NCBI GenBank assembly: GCA_029237695.1 | Contig: CM055275.1 | Location: 92,542,833-92,606,832 of the forward strand | Source: Conchocele bisecta | Taxonomy: Eukaryota; Mollusca; Bivalvia; Lucinida; Thyasiridae | DNA: 64,000 nucleotides | Direction of reading: 5' to 3' | Part shown: positions 1-11,700 of the stretch, one piece after another | Numbering within the stretch: the stretch's first letter is position 1 | Layout: each line of letters opens with the position of its first letter | Translations under genes and position numbers: made by a program | The notes under the pieces: generated by a model | The model's database searches: none | The model's input: the letters and a program-made list of their open reading frames with translations, nothing else | What the model was told of the DNA's origin: nothing

Positions 1-560
1 CATGCATAGACCACGACCCGAAGGTGTGTTACGCGCAAGAATGACAACTCTTGCATAGCTAATTTTTTAGTTATCTCCCTTTTTTGTTTCTCGCACTGAT
101 TTCGTGTCCGGAGCATAACTCCACCACCCTTTGGAATATTTTCATGAAACTTCACACATGCATAGACCACGACCCAAAGGTGTGTCGCGCACAAGAATGA
201 CAACTCTTGCATGGCTAATTTTTTAGTTATCTCCCTTTTTTGTTTCGCGCACTGATTGACCATAACTCGACCACCCTTTGGAATATTTTTATGAAACTTC
301 ACACATTCAATTAGACCACGAACCGTAGGTGTGTAGTGCACAAGAATGACAACTCTTGCATAGCTAATTTTTTAGTTATCTCCCTTTTTTGTTTTCGCGC
401 ACTGATTTCCTGTCCGGAGCATAACTCGACCACCCTTTGGAATATTTTCATGAAACTTCACACATGCATAGACCACGACCCGGAGGTGTGTCGCGCACAA
501 GAATGACAACTCTTGCGTAGCTAATTTTTTAGTTATCTCCCTTTTTGTTTTGCGCACTCT
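1..560 (+). repeat. Tandem array, unit about 150-157 bp (R1)
   Basis: Nearly four units recur, recognisable by CATGCATAGACCACGACCC, then CAAGAATGACAACTCTTGC, TAGTTATCTCCC and CCCTTTGGAATATTTT. The same unit returns at 1165-1249 and 2590-2900, where it is interrupted by another element. The inverted pair CAAGA...TCTTG inside each unit could fold. The ORF of 372-674 on the minus strand is a by-product of this array. Confidence 0.85.
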
Positions 561-1008
561 ACAAACTGGACAATAATGCACGAAGACCCGTTTTCTCGTC
601 TGCTCTGTACACCTTTTCTCGTGTGCTCTGTACACCTTACCTGTAGAGAGAACAATAGACACTGGGAGAACCATTCACCTGTGCATGTGCTAGCATGTGC
701 AAATGTCCAGTCTTGACCAGTCTGACCACAGGTAATTTATACAGGTAAATTACTAAATTGGATATTACATTTCCGTAAACCGTGTTGAAAATATTGTGGC
801 ATTATGTGGACCTGTGCAAATATATGTAGATAAATATAGGACTATTAAAAAAAAATTCTGGGCTCCAGTAGCAAGCATTATTATTTTTAATTTTTAAACT
901 TTTTTTTCCATTTTCTTTTTTCATTTTTTTTTTCAAATTCTTTTTAAATTTTGGTCTAGTAGCATAAGGTCGTAAGTGCTATATACCGACTATTATCATA
1001 TAATAAAA
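561..1008. other. Non-coding spacer with a short direct repeat and A/T runs
   Basis: Two adjacent copies of a unit containing TGCTCTGTACACCTT lie at about 598-640. A/T homopolymer runs occupy 846-960. No gene seen. Confidence 0.5.
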
Positions 1009-1072
1009 CAATTATTGACTAGTGAGCCATATAATATAATCTGATATTCCATGGCTCACTAGTCAATAATTG
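1009..1072. repeat. Perfect 22-bp inverted repeat
   Basis: The arms 1009-1030 and 1051-1072 are exact reverse complements around a 20-nt spacer (each arm contains TTGACTAGTGAGCCAT or its complement). It is probably a small foldback element, copy number unknown. Confidence 0.8.
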
Positions 1073-1080
1073 TATAATAT

Positions 1081-1165
1081 GTTCGGGCCAGTGAAAATTG
1101 CTTTCGGGCCCAGGCTCGAGGTCAAGGCGGGACAAGGCGATGCATTTGATTCCGCGGAATTCTTG
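1081..1165 (+). mobile_element. 3' end of a HINE-like element (truncated)
   Basis: It ends with the palindrome ATTCCGCGGAAT followed directly by TCTTGTT, the 3' architecture shared by the elements below. A related end (CCGCCGCGGAATTCTTGT) is at about 58976-58994. The 5' part is not recognisable. Confidence 0.5.
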
Positions 1166-1307
1166 TTTACTTATCTCCCTTTGTTGGTTTATGCTCTGAT
1201 TTCGTATCCAGAGCATAACTCGAACACCCTTTGGAATATTTTTATGCCCCACCACGATAGTGGAGGTGGCATTTAGTGTTACCCTTGTCCGTCCGTCCGT
1301 CCGTCCG

Positions 1308-1440
1308 TCCGCACACACGAATGGGTACTTGTTGTAAGCGTACGGGGATCTTATTGGGTAGGGTTAGGATAGTGTTGGGTACTTTTGTTGGGTATGTTTA
1401 TACAGTAAAAACCCAACAAGTATTCATTCGTAGGAATGTG
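1308..1440. mobile_element. Short element nested in a GTCC microsatellite
   Basis: It is flanked on both sides by (GTCC)n. It has ends GGGTACTTGTTG... and ...CCCAACAAGTATTCATTCG, which are near inverted repeats. Relatives in the same kind of site are at about 57714-57876, 57893-58065 and 58085-58250. Confidence 0.6.
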
Positions 1441-1466
1441 CGTCCCGTCCTCCCGTCCGTCCGTCC

Positions 1467-2505
1467 GTCACAAAACTTTAACACTCGGGTAAATGTCTCA
1501 TAATTTCTTCATCCTTCGACCGATCCGCTTCATATTTCATATACACTTTGCTCTGATGGTTCACTACCGCCCTGTGCCAAATCCACGTTCGTCCTGCCCC
1601 CGCCAAGCCCAGGGTCAAGGTCACATACTTGGTGCTTCAAAAACTTTAACGCTCGGGTAAATGAATTATAATTTCTGTTTTCTTTCACGGATCAGCTTCA
1701 TATTTCATATACGCATTGCTCCAATGGTCCTCTACCGCCCTGTGCCAAATCCACGTTCGTCATGCCCCGCCAATCCCAGGGTCAAGGTCACATACTTGGT
1801 GCTTCAAAAACTTTAACGCTCGGGTAAATGTCTTATAATTTCTGTTTTCTTTCACGGATCAGCTTCATATTTCATATACGCATTGCTCTAATGGTCCTCT
1901 ACCGCCCTGTGCCAAATCCACGTTAGTCCTGCCTCCGCCAAGCCCAGGGTCAAGGTCACATACTTAGTGCTTCAAAAACTTTAACGCTCGGGTAAATATC
2001 TTATAATTTCTGTTTTCTTTCATGGATCATCTTCATATTTCATATACGCATTGCTCTAATGGTCCTCTACCGCCCTGTGCCAAATCCACGTTCGTCCGCC
2101 CACTGCCCCGCCAATCCCAGGGTCAAGGTCACATACTTGGTGCTTCAAAAACTTTAACGCTCGGGTAAATATCTTATAATTTTTCTTTCCATTCACGGAT
2201 CAACTTCATATTTCATATACGCGTTGCTCTAATGGTCCTCTACCGCCCTGTGCCAAATCCATGTTCTTCCCGCCCCTGCCAAGCCCATGGTCAAGATCAC
2301 ATACTTAGTGCTTCAAAAACTTTAACGCTCAGGTAAATATCTTATAATTTCTGTTTTCTTTCACGGATCAGCTTCATATTTCATATATGCATTACTCTAA
2401 TGGTCCTCTACAGCCCTGTGCCAAATCCACGTTCGTCCTCCCCCGCCAAGCCCAGGGTCAAGGTCACATACTTGGTGCTCCAAAAACTTTAACGCTCAGG
2501 TAAAA
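1467..2505 (+). repeat. Tandem repeat core of family A copy 1, unit about 168 bp
   Basis: CTTTAACGCTCGGGTAAAT recurs at about 1474, 1643, 1811, 1979, 2152, 2320 and 2487. Each unit also has CTCTACCGCCCTGTGCCAAA and CAGGGTCAAGGTCACATACT. Related units form the cores of the elements at 10811, 12361, 17968, 19375 and 31547. Confidence 0.9.
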
Positions 2506-2588
2506 GAAAATTTTGACTTGGAATTTGGCCTCATTTATTATCAAAGCGATATGTGGGACATCCGTGTTCTATGAACACATTTTCTAGT

Positions 2589-2960
2589 TTATTAAACTTC
2601 ACACATGCATAGAAGACGACCCAAAGGTGTGTCGCACGTAAGAATGACAACTCTTGCGTCGTTAATTTCTTAGTTATCTCCCTTTGTTGTTTCGTGCACT
2701 GATTTCGTGTCCGGAGCATAACTCGAACACCCTTTGGAATATTTTCATGAAACTTCACACATGCATAGACCACAACCCTAAAGGTGTATCACGCAAGAAT
2801 GACAACTCTTGCATCACTAATTTTTTTAGTTATCTCCCTTTGTTTTTTCCGTCACTGATTTTGTCTCCGGAGCATAACTCGAACACCCTTTTTTCAAACT
2901 ACTTGTGTATCTGGGGAGGGGGATACACATGCGCTTGTCGACAAGCGTCCATTTCTAGTT
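2589..2960 (+). mobile_element. Right part of the R1-carrying element with HINE-like 3' end
   Basis: R1 units resume at 2590 after the family A insertion. The segment ends with the palindrome CGCTTGTCGACAAGCG at 2932-2947, then TCCATTTCTAGTT. The hairpin plus CTAG close to the end is what rolling-circle elements show. The 5' end may lie outside the window. Confidence 0.6.
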
Positions 2961-3865
2961 TAATTGTTGCAATATATCCAGCACATAACTGAATTCGCAG
3001 GCTGACCAAGGACTACAATGTTCGCCAACGTGTTATTGTCTACATGTGCTGTATATTTATCTTCACTTATTTGTTAGTTCATGCCAAAGCTATAAAACAC
3101 TGTTATTATCGGCTAAAGTACACAGTGTTCTGGTCAATACAATATATAATTGGGCTTTGTCTACATAAAGGTGCGAATAACATTGAAGCTACTTTATGAA
3201 TATACAAACCATACACAAACGTAAAACAAATATATTGTATGCATATTAAAGTCCATTTTCATCAATGTTCTCAATACAAGACAATTTATTACTGTTATTG
3301 TAGATTAATATTAATGTTGAGGTCATTTAGTCTAATCATTCGCTTTACCAACGTGCTACTGCATTTCACACAGAAATGTCACACAGTTTGTGGCAATTGG
3401 AATTCATGAGGGATGCATAAAATATCACATTAGATGTATATTTGTTAAATGCCTTAATCCCACAAACCCTTTAACCTCATTTCGGGTTATACATCACCGC
3501 CCTTAATTACTAGTTGTTTCATAGTCGTACCGTAACATAATGTCACAAAGCCCGGGACTTCTGGTTTACCGTACCACCGTGTTTCCTTAAAATGTCAACG
3601 GACATTATTTACTATTTATTATCTGTATTTAATTTTTGATGTGCAATAATCATACTTTATAATAATGTCGTAAATATTATTTGTTTCACGTGACACATTT
3701 AATTAGCATAAATAATTAAAAAATATTTTGCCTCATTTTTGCACTATACTATACTATACTATTTACATCTGTATAGCGGGCACTCGTAATTTTTAGAACT
3801 GATGGAATAGTAACACAAGTATATATACACTTATTTAATTCCTATAAAGAACATTTTGTGCTTAT
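2961..3865. other. AT-rich spacer, no gene recognised
   Basis: Only short low-complexity runs are visible, including a four-fold ACTAT repeat near 3746-3762. No open frame with similarity, no RNA gene. Confidence 0.5.
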
Positions 3866-5013
3866 TGAGTGGGCATGTACATGTACCTGAAAAAATGGTA
3901 TATTGTTTTCGTCACGGATGTCCGTCCGTCCAAGTATTTTTTTTATGCCTCTGGTCCGTCCGTCACGTATTTTGTAAGACATACAACTTGTAAACCGTAA
4001 TAGATGGAGACTTGATATTCGGTATGTAACTTCATTATGGTGTGTAGATGCGCAAAGTGTATTTCAATTTTTAATTTGACTGACGGGTCATATATTATCT
4101 ACCCCGTATTGACTTAGAATGTCACAATTTTGCCTTGTAAGAAGTAAAACGTTTATATTTGTAATAACTGGAGACTTGTTGTTTGGCATGTACATGTACC
4201 TGAAAAAATAGTATATAGTTTTCGTCACGGATGTCCGTCCGTCCAAGTATTTTTTATGCCTCTGGTCCGTCCGTCCGTCACGTATTTTGTAAGACATACA
4301 ACTTGTAAACCGTAATAGATGGAGACTTGATATTCGGTATGTAACTTCATTATGGTGTGTAGATGCGCAAAGTGTATTTTAATTTTTAATTTGACTAACG
4401 GGTCATAGATTTTATCCCGTCAACACAGTGCGTATGTGCCGTGAAACACGGTGCCGTGAAACATTTTTGATATCCAGTCAATACTATTTTTGCATTTTAC
4501 AGCCATTTGTAGGTGCTGACGGGATAAATAGAATAGTAGGTTAGTGCCGTGAATGGTAAAAAATATCTGGCGCGGCACGGAAACGGGATGTGCTCGGCAG
4601 AGCCTCGCCCATCCCGTTTCCTGAGCCTTACCAGATATTTTTCCCATTCACTGCACTAACCTACTATTCTCTATATCTACCCCGTATTGACTTAGCATGT
4701 CTCAATTTTGCCTTGTAAGAAGTAAAACGTTTATATTTGTAATAACTGGAGACTTGCTGTTTGGTGTGTGTCTTCTCTATGGCAGATGTGTAACGTGAAT
4801 TTCGATTTGACCACCGGGTCATGGATTGTGGATTAGTATTAATAGCTGGATACTTCAAAGTTGGTACGTGGCTTCTTTATGGTGTGGGGATTCACAAATT
4901 GAATTTAGATTTTTTATTTGATTCCCAGCCCATGGCTTATCGCCCCATTTCGGACTTTGAAATTTGTAAAAGTGGGTATATTTCGATGGCGCGCCACCGA
5001 CTTTTCTCTAGTT
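3866..5013 (+). mobile_element. HINE-like element with internal 313-bp duplication and nested foldback element
   Basis: A segment beginning GCATGTACATGTACCTGAAA at 3873 recurs at 4186 (offset 313 bp), including the TATGCC...GTCCGTCCGTCACG tip. The core has TTGTAAG..GTAAA and GGTCATGGATTATC-type motifs like family A copy 2 (56709-57300). The 3' end at 5013 has TGGCGCGCCA followed by CCGACTTTTCTCTAGTT. A foldback element interrupts it at about 4409-4674. Confidence 0.6.
4409..4674 (-). mobile_element. Foldback element, copy 1
   Basis: About 4528-4674 is a long hairpin whose arms carry AATAGTAGGTTAGTGCCGTG and its complement, with GGAAACGGGATG nearer the centre. It is preceded by a CCCGTCAACAC...GTGCTGACGGG pair. 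The same element lies in the opposite orientation at 58378-58640. No coding capacity. Confidence 0.75.
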
Positions 5014-5600
5014 TAAATAGATATGCATATAATTTATTTCTCAATTAAATGAAAGCGTTTTGATAAATCTCTACACTGTTTGCCATCTTATTTACCCATG
5101 CCAATAAAAATGACCAGTGCCTATGCTGTTCGCCATCTAATCGATATGCTTTATCTTATTCCTCCATGAAACAATATGATCAGTGGCTACACGGTGCCAT
5201 TTTTGATTGTCTTATGTGCCACATGATAGGTAAATATACATGTATATCGTTGTCAGATCAGGACTGTACTGTTCGCTCATGACGTGCATGTGCATATATA
5301 TATATATGAGATGTTTCGTAAATAAGTGGATAGTTGACAAACGATTCATTGTATTTAATTTGGTGTATGTCCTGAAACGTTTGTCAGCAAAGATATATGC
5401 TATACATGGCAGATGTCTGACGTCCATTTTGTAAAATTCTCAGACATGTATGCGATAAGGTATACCAATGCATAATCTGTGTTTCTGCTGGGTCGAATAT
5501 TAACGTTAACTGATATGTCCTTGTTTCTGTGTGATTTATTATCTTCCATCTTGATTCATATTATGACTTAACCAGACTCATGATATTAGCCCCTGTGTAA
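5014..5600. other. Non-coding spacer
   Basis: A (TA)n run near 5293-5306 is the only clear structure. No similarity recognised. Confidence 0.4.
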
Positions 5601-6898
5601 GCTTAACCCCCACAAGGCTTCTGGCCCAGATAATATCAGTGCATGGGTACTTAATGAATGTTGGAATGATATCAGCCATATACCGATACCGGCATGCATC
5701 TATAACACATCCATCCAGGATGGTACAGTGCCTGATGTAGCATATATTTTTAAAAAAGGTGAACTAAATGACCCTAAGAACTACCGACCAGTTTCCCTAA
5801 CTTGCAAGTTGCTCGAACTTATCATGGTTAACAACATTATGATTGAAACACACTGAATTCAACAATATCCTCGTAGATTCACAGCATTGGTTCAGAAACC
5901 GCAGGTCTTGTGAATCCCTGTCCATGATCACTCCACCAACCTAGATAGGGCACACAATAACGGACATCATTATCATGGACTGTGCCAATGCATTTGACAA
6001 AGAGTTGCCAATGACTGGATATTTTTCTTTCATGCAGAACCCAGAAAGATAATACAGGAAGTTGTATTGGACGGCGTGGCCTCAGAACCGGCCGATGTGA
6101 TCTCAGGGGTTCCGCAAGGTTCCGTCCTTTGACCCGTCCTGTTCCTCACTATATATTTACCAGACAATATTAACTCCTCCGTTCGCCTCTTTGCTGACGA
6201 CTGTGATCTGTATAGGAATATACGTACAGACACATATTGTCAATCTCTACAAGCCGGCGTTGAAAAACTTGACAAGTGGGAGGAAACATGGCTTATGAAA
6301 TTCAATGCTTCCAAATGTCACACCATCAGAGTAAATATATAGTCACCAACCATATAGCCGTCTGGTCCATGACTGCACTCTTCATGACCAGGTATTGGTA
6401 TAAACATATTTTATTAAATAGTAATTACATCATTTTTCGGTATACAAGCAGTTTAAAGAGGATTGGAACTAAATATTGATATCTTATAGAGTTCCTCTCC
6501 TGACCAGGTATTGCATGGATAGTGTGTCTTCTGTCAAGTATCTATGCTTGACATTTACTGATACTCTGTCTTGGGGTACACATATACATAATTTAACCAG
6601 CAGTGCCAACAGGAATCTTGGAGAAACTTGGTCTTTGCTCTCAAAAGCACAAGAAATCTTGCATACGTAGCCTTTGTTAGGCCTCTGTTGGAATTTTCCT
6701 CTTGTATTTGGAACCCTTACACAAAAATATACATCACTAAAGTCGAAAAGGTACAGAGAACTGCAGCTATGTGGTGTTTTCGAAGATGGTGGGACCGTAG
6801 CCATGTTGGTGAGATGATGGAATACCTTTATTGGCCTTCTTTAGCCCCACGCATAGACAATTGTAGCCTGCATGGTCTTCTTCTTCAAGATCCACACT
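5601..6898 (+). pseudogene. Decayed LINE reverse transcriptase (Jockey/CR1-like)
   Basis: Pieces of a non-LTR reverse transcriptase can be read in shifting frames. NPHKASGPDNIS begins near 5605, then IFKKGELNDPKNYRPVSLTC (about 5745-5805), VISGVPQGSVL (about 6097-6130), RLFADDCDLY containing the FADD catalytic box (about 6185-6215), SVKYL and TDTLSWGTHI (about 6529-6585), and FVRPLLEFSSCIW...VEKVQRTAA (about 6673-6770), the typical C-terminal part. Frameshifts, stops and a 103-bp insertion destroy it. The 5' part (endonuclease) is absent. The clade assignment is from motif style only. Confidence 0.88.
6385..6513. mobile_element. Short insertion in the LINE with 13-bp target duplication
   Basis: TGACCAGGTATTG stands at 6385-6397 and again at 6501-6513, flanking 103 bp that break the LINE frame just before its SVKYL motif. 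Removing one copy plus the insert brings the two halves of the reading frame together. The insert is not recognised; a short retroposed sequence fits the 13-bp duplication. Confidence 0.65.
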
Positions 6899-7269
6899 GA
6901 CCTGGTTGTTATTGACAAACCGAAATATCTTCACCATATTCCAAATCCCAGGTCCACTCGGTTTTCCACCAACCACCTCTTCCATATACCATTGGCTTAA
7001 TTATTCTGATAACTTCAAGTTCTCCTTTTTCCAAGGATTATACATTTATGGAACTGTCCTCGGAAACAGTGCATGCAGTGTTCAAATTCCAGATCTAAAA
7101 TGATACTAGTCTGCTGCGTCATATGCTGAATTATATAATGTTGCAGACTCTCACTTCTTGTAAATAGTTTTAGTTTGACAAAGTTAGTCTTTGACATTGT
7201 TTTTAAAGAGAAGATATATTGTGTTATTAATACACCTCACAATGCTCCGTATTGAGCGAGAACAGTACC

Positions 7270-7317
<48 letters not shown>

Positions 7318-7318
7318 T

Positions 7319-7350
<32 letters not shown>

Positions 7351-7470
7351 GTAGATAGGTAGATAGGTAGGTAGGAGGTAGGTAGGTATGTAGGTAGGTA
7401 GGTGGGTGGGTGGTTGGGTGGATGGATGGATGGATGGATGATGGATGATGGATGGATGGATGGATGGATG

Positions 7471-7538
<68 letters not shown>

Positions 7539-7559
7539 TATAGATAGATAGATAGATAT

Positions 7560-7650
<91 letters not shown>

Positions 7651-7770
7651 TATAGATTAGATAGGTAGGTAGGTAGGTAGGTAGGTAGGTAGGCAGGCAG
7701 GCAGGCAGGCAGGCAGGTAGGTAGGTAGGTAGGTGGTAGATAGATAGATAGATAGATAGATAGACTCTGG
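7270..7770. repeat. Compound tetranucleotide microsatellite (GATA/GGTA/GGAT/GGCA)
   Basis: About 500 bp of GATA repeats with blocks of GGTA, GGAT and GGCA, followed by a poly-C run at 7783-7796. The 220-residue minus-strand frame across it (YLSI repeats) is an artefact of a 4-bp period in a 3-bp code. Confidence 0.97.
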
Positions 7771-7854
7771 AATTACCACCCACCCCCCCCCCCCCCTCCG
7801 TTATTATTGCATCGCCAACATCGTAAAATAAGGTATGCCCAGTCATTTACATAG

Positions 7855-8586
7855 AAAAAACAACCCTCTGCTATACATACATATTTAGTACGGTATATGC
7901 AACAAACAGACTTTTACCAGTTTGGATAGCATTACATATCATGATAATATAGTACACTAGCGGGCCACTTTAACTAATAAGGGACGATTTGACCAAATAG
8001 CGGACGAATTGACTTGCGGTCCTGGTCCCGATAGAGTAAGGATGCATCCGTTACCCAGTATTCGTTTCAACCCGGTGATGTGTATTCTTTTACGACAACC
8101 ATCCGTGAAACTTGACATTTGCGCATGCGCAGTCGATCAAGAAATGAGACATTTTTGTGGGAAATGTTTAAAAACCTTGTGTTTCTTTTATTTAATTAAT
8201 GACAGTTGCTTTAATTTGCCGTGATCGCAATTTCCACTTGAACAATAGGGAACATGGGTTAGACAGCTAATGTTTGATACCGAGTTTGCCTGAAAATGGC
8301 CAACACTTTGTGTGAAATAGAGAAAAAAATGGATGTCTGTATTTTGACAGCATGACTACCATGTGTCACAATGGATGAATAAATTATGGTTATGACAGTT
8401 ACGTAATATGACAATTGACAACCTCCTTGTACATATAATACACCATAACATGTTTATTTCTTACGTAAATTGTACATTTTAACCAAACATCGTTGACTAT
8501 GACGCTTATTTACAAGTTGAAAAACTGTAAACAAAGGTGACCTACTTTTGAAAAATGACCTCAAATGCATGAAGGAATTGTTTACC
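7855..8586 (+). other. Upstream flank / presumed promoter and 5' UTR of the RFX7-like gene
   Basis: This is the least repetitive part of the upstream region. It contains the NRF1 site and no recognised mobile element. An ATG-initiated frame at 8009-8224 has no recognisable similarity and is not called. No splice acceptor or leader exon could be proven. Confidence 0.4.
8120..8131. promoter_or_regulatory. NRF1-type palindrome upstream of the RFX7-like gene
   Basis: TGCGCATGCGCA is the perfect consensus palindrome for NRF1, a common core-promoter factor site in animals. It lies 456 bp upstream of the chosen start codon in the otherwise repeat-poor stretch 7860-8586, so it may mark the promoter. 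No TATA box could be assigned. Transcription start not known. Confidence 0.5.
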
Positions 8587-8594
8587 ATGGCAAC
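8581..8594. promoter_or_regulatory. X-box-like RFX site overlapping the start codon
   Basis: TTTACCATGGCAAC matches the RFX consensus GTNRCC-(0-3 nt)-RGYAAC at all fixed positions except the first (T for G), with a 2-nt spacer. The right half-site GGCAAC is perfect. It contains the proposed start codon at 8587. This suggests binding by an RFX protein, perhaps its own product, but chance occurrence is possible because the Kozak ACCATGG supplies half of the palindrome. Confidence 0.35.
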
Positions 8595-8792
8595 ATACAT
8601 GCTACATTCTGGGATTTACTCAACGTTGAGTTCAGAACAGGGGTTGGCGTTGGATAGCGATGGTCGTTTTTATAAAACCGCTTCACAGTTCCATGCCAGC
8701 GAGTTGCCGGTGCCGGGAAATGTTGGCCAAGTTCCGCAGTCAGTCGCAAATAAATACAGTAAAATACAAGATGGTCTGGAGACATCAATTAG
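8587..8792 (+). CDS. RFX7: RFX7-like coding exon 1 (start codon)
   Basis: The ATG at 8587 sits in ACCATGG, an ideal Kozak context. An in-frame ATG at 8569 has a weak context and would add six residues; an in-frame TGA at 8518 closes the frame upstream. The exon encodes residues 1-68 plus two bases of codon 69, with an unremarkable N-terminus ending in KYSKIQDGLETSI, which runs into the family's conserved N-terminal helix. The donor is GTAATG at 8793. 5' UTR exons upstream cannot be excluded. Confidence 0.85.
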
Positions 8793-11700
8793 GTAATGAG
8801 TGAAAGTAACAAGATTCCAGATAATTAGCATATTTGCCTAAATATGCAGTTAAATGTGGCTGTGATAGGAGATGTGGGGCTTATGGGTTTTACGACTAGA
8901 GTTTCTCCTAGCACACTCCTGATATAACGATTTATATTGATTATATTATATTGATTCTTTAGATGTGATTGTTAGAATCATGATGGTGTTTCATTGGTGG
9001 AATGGCGAGCAGTGCAGTTCCTGATCAGACTGCGAATGCACAGGCTGATCTGGATCTACACTGGTAGCAAAACTCTTAACCCCCATTTTTCAAGTCAGAG
9101 CCACAAATAAGGTGATGATCTCGTTACCAGGACCCACCCGTCGCCGCCTCGTCAATTGACGGAATCAGCAAATCTATTGGTTGATTCTGTTGATCCACGA
9201 GGCAGTGATGGGTAGGTACCATTACCGTTAAATAATGTAAAATTACAATAATCAGCAAAACAAATGCGTACTAGCTATTGAAATTGAGACATGTAAAGTT
9301 GTGAATATTAAGAAATAAAAATGTACATCTATTCAGTTTTGTACAGTACCATACCATTCTGACTGTAAAGTGTAGTGTTCATGTTCATCAAATAAATGGT
9401 TAAATGCAGTTAAAGGTATTTTGGGATTTGTGACCAGTGTAGCTCCTGATCAAATAGCACTCATCTAGCCTGATAATGATCAATATTGCGTGTTTCGTTG
9501 GTGGAATGGCGAACAGTGTGGATTCGGATCAGACTGCGGATGCACAGGCTGATCTGGATCTACACTGGTCGCAAAAGCCACAAGCCCCATTTCTCCAGTC
9601 ACAGCCACATATATGATTTTATACATTCCACAAACTCCACTGCCACACCTACATGGATTAGAGTCGGGCATCTCTATGGTTCTGTGTCCCCTTTAAAGGT
9701 ACATGCCCACTCAGTAGGCACACAATATTCTTTAAATGAATTAAATAAGTGTATGATACAGTTCTAACAATTACGAGTGCCCAAAATTTACTGATAGTGA
9801 CTCGCGGTGGTATCAGGCTTATAATGTTCATATATAAATGAGGCATTTTCTGTTTTAATTATTTACACTATAATTAAATGTGTCAACCTGAAAAAAATAT
9901 TTTTGACAGATAATAAAGTATGTTCATTTCATATCAAAAAATAAATACTGAGAATAAATAGTAATGTCCATTAATATTTGAAGGAAACGCGGTTATCGCC
10001 TCTGATATCCGTGTCAAAATTTATGTCTGATGTATAATACTGTTAATTAATACATGGGGTAATGGTGAATTAATGTTTATTTTGCCAGAAAATGTGTCGG
10101 ATGATGTATCTGATATAAAGAACATTTTGTGCCTACTGAGTGGGCGTGTACCTTTAAGACAATTATATTGAATATTTTCTGTTTAATTCTTTCAGTATCG
10201 AGAGTAGAAGCCGGATTTCTGAAATATTGGTAAGCTTTTTCTAAAAAAGAAAATGCTATTTTATACATGTTTACTATTTGGAACATTAACTTATATAAAC
10301 AGTCGGAAACAACAGTAACACTGGTATGGGTGATGTTCCCAAAAAGGGGTCAATGGAAGATGGGGCTAATATACTTAGCTCCCATTTTCCACTGACCCAT
10401 TCTATTGTGGTGTACTTTTAGGGGCCTAGCTGCCTTATTCCACTGACCCTTCAGTTATGTATATTGTATAAGGTTATAAACTAACAAAAATAAACACTCG
10501 CCCAATTTGTGCCACTTCAGACGAATGAACATTGCCCACCACATGCGAGTAGACCTCACATCATTCATGAACAAATGCAGGGTTTTGACAGACATTTTGA
10601 CCCTTGACATTTTATTTTTACTCTTGCAATTTGCATCACAGCGGCAAAATTATGGAGGCCCGGCCCAGCGCGGCGATTGTTAATTTTGCATGTTATATAT
10701 TATTAATATCCTCAGACAAAGACCCAGCAACTGTCGGATGTGGAGAAACTCCTGCTGTATCTCAAGTTACCGACAGGCGTGTCTTCTGACGAGTCTTTGC
10801 GACAGTAAGTTTATTATACCCCCCGCAACGAGTTGTGGCGGGGTATACTGGAGTCAGGTTGTCCGTCCGTGCGTCCGTCCGTCACTAAACTTAACATCAG
10901 ATAAATATTGTTATAACTTCTATTTCCTTCAACTAAAATGCTTAATATTTCACACATGCATTCCTGTAAGGCTCTACTACCATGCTGTGCCAATTCCATG
11001 ACCGTCCAACCCCCGCTGATCCCAAGGTCAAATACTTAGTCTCTTTTACAAAACTTAACATCAGAGAAATATTGTTATAACTTCTATTTCCTTCATCTAA
11101 AATGCTTATATTTCACACATGTATTGCTGTAAGTCTACTACCATGCTGTGCCAACTCCACAATCGTCCAACCCCCGCTGATCCCAAGGTGTAGGTCAAAT
11201 ACTTGGTCTCTTTACAAAACTTAACATCAGTGAAATAAGTTATAACTTCTATTTCCTTCATTGAAAATTCTTAATATTTCACTCGTGCATTCCTCTAAGG
11301 TTGTACTATCATGCTGTGACAAATCTACGACTGTCCAACCCCTGCTGATCCCAAGGTCAAGGTGACATACTTAGTCTCTTTACAAAACTTAACATCATAG
11401 AAATATGTTATAACTTCTATTTCTTTCATCGAAAATTCTTAATATTTCATGCATGCATTCCTCTAAGGCTCCACTATCATGCTGTGACAAATCCCCGCTG
11501 ATCTCGAGGTCACGGTCACATACTTAGTCTCTTTACAAAACATAACATCAAAGAAATCGGTTATAACTGCTATTTCCTTGCTCGGATCTGCTTCACATTT
11601 CACACACGCATTGCTCCAATGGACCTCTACCACCCTTTGATAAATTCACGTTCGTGCTGCCCCCGCGAAGCCCAGAGTCAAGGTCACAAGCCCACATTCT

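Larger units (their letters stand above)
1248..2588 (+). mobile_element. HINE-like element, family A copy 1 (168-bp tandem core)
   Basis: It starts with TATGCCCCACCACGATAGTGG, which folds with the following GGTGGCATTTAG arm, then has a GTCC microsatellite (with a nested insertion at 1308-1440), seven tandem units of about 168 bp (1467-2505) and a 3' tip with hairpin GTGTTC-TAT-GAACAC followed by ATTTTCTAGTT. The flanking R1 repeat continues on both sides without duplicated target bases. Exact edges can slide by 1-3 nt in the T run. No protein is encoded, so it is a non-autonomous rolling-circle (Helentron-derived) candidate. Confidence 0.75.

Noticed and set aside
7184..7846. 220-residue minus-strand frame with YLSI repeats
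   Set aside because: It is produced by a GATA/GGTA tetranucleotide microsatellite read in threes; no gene features.
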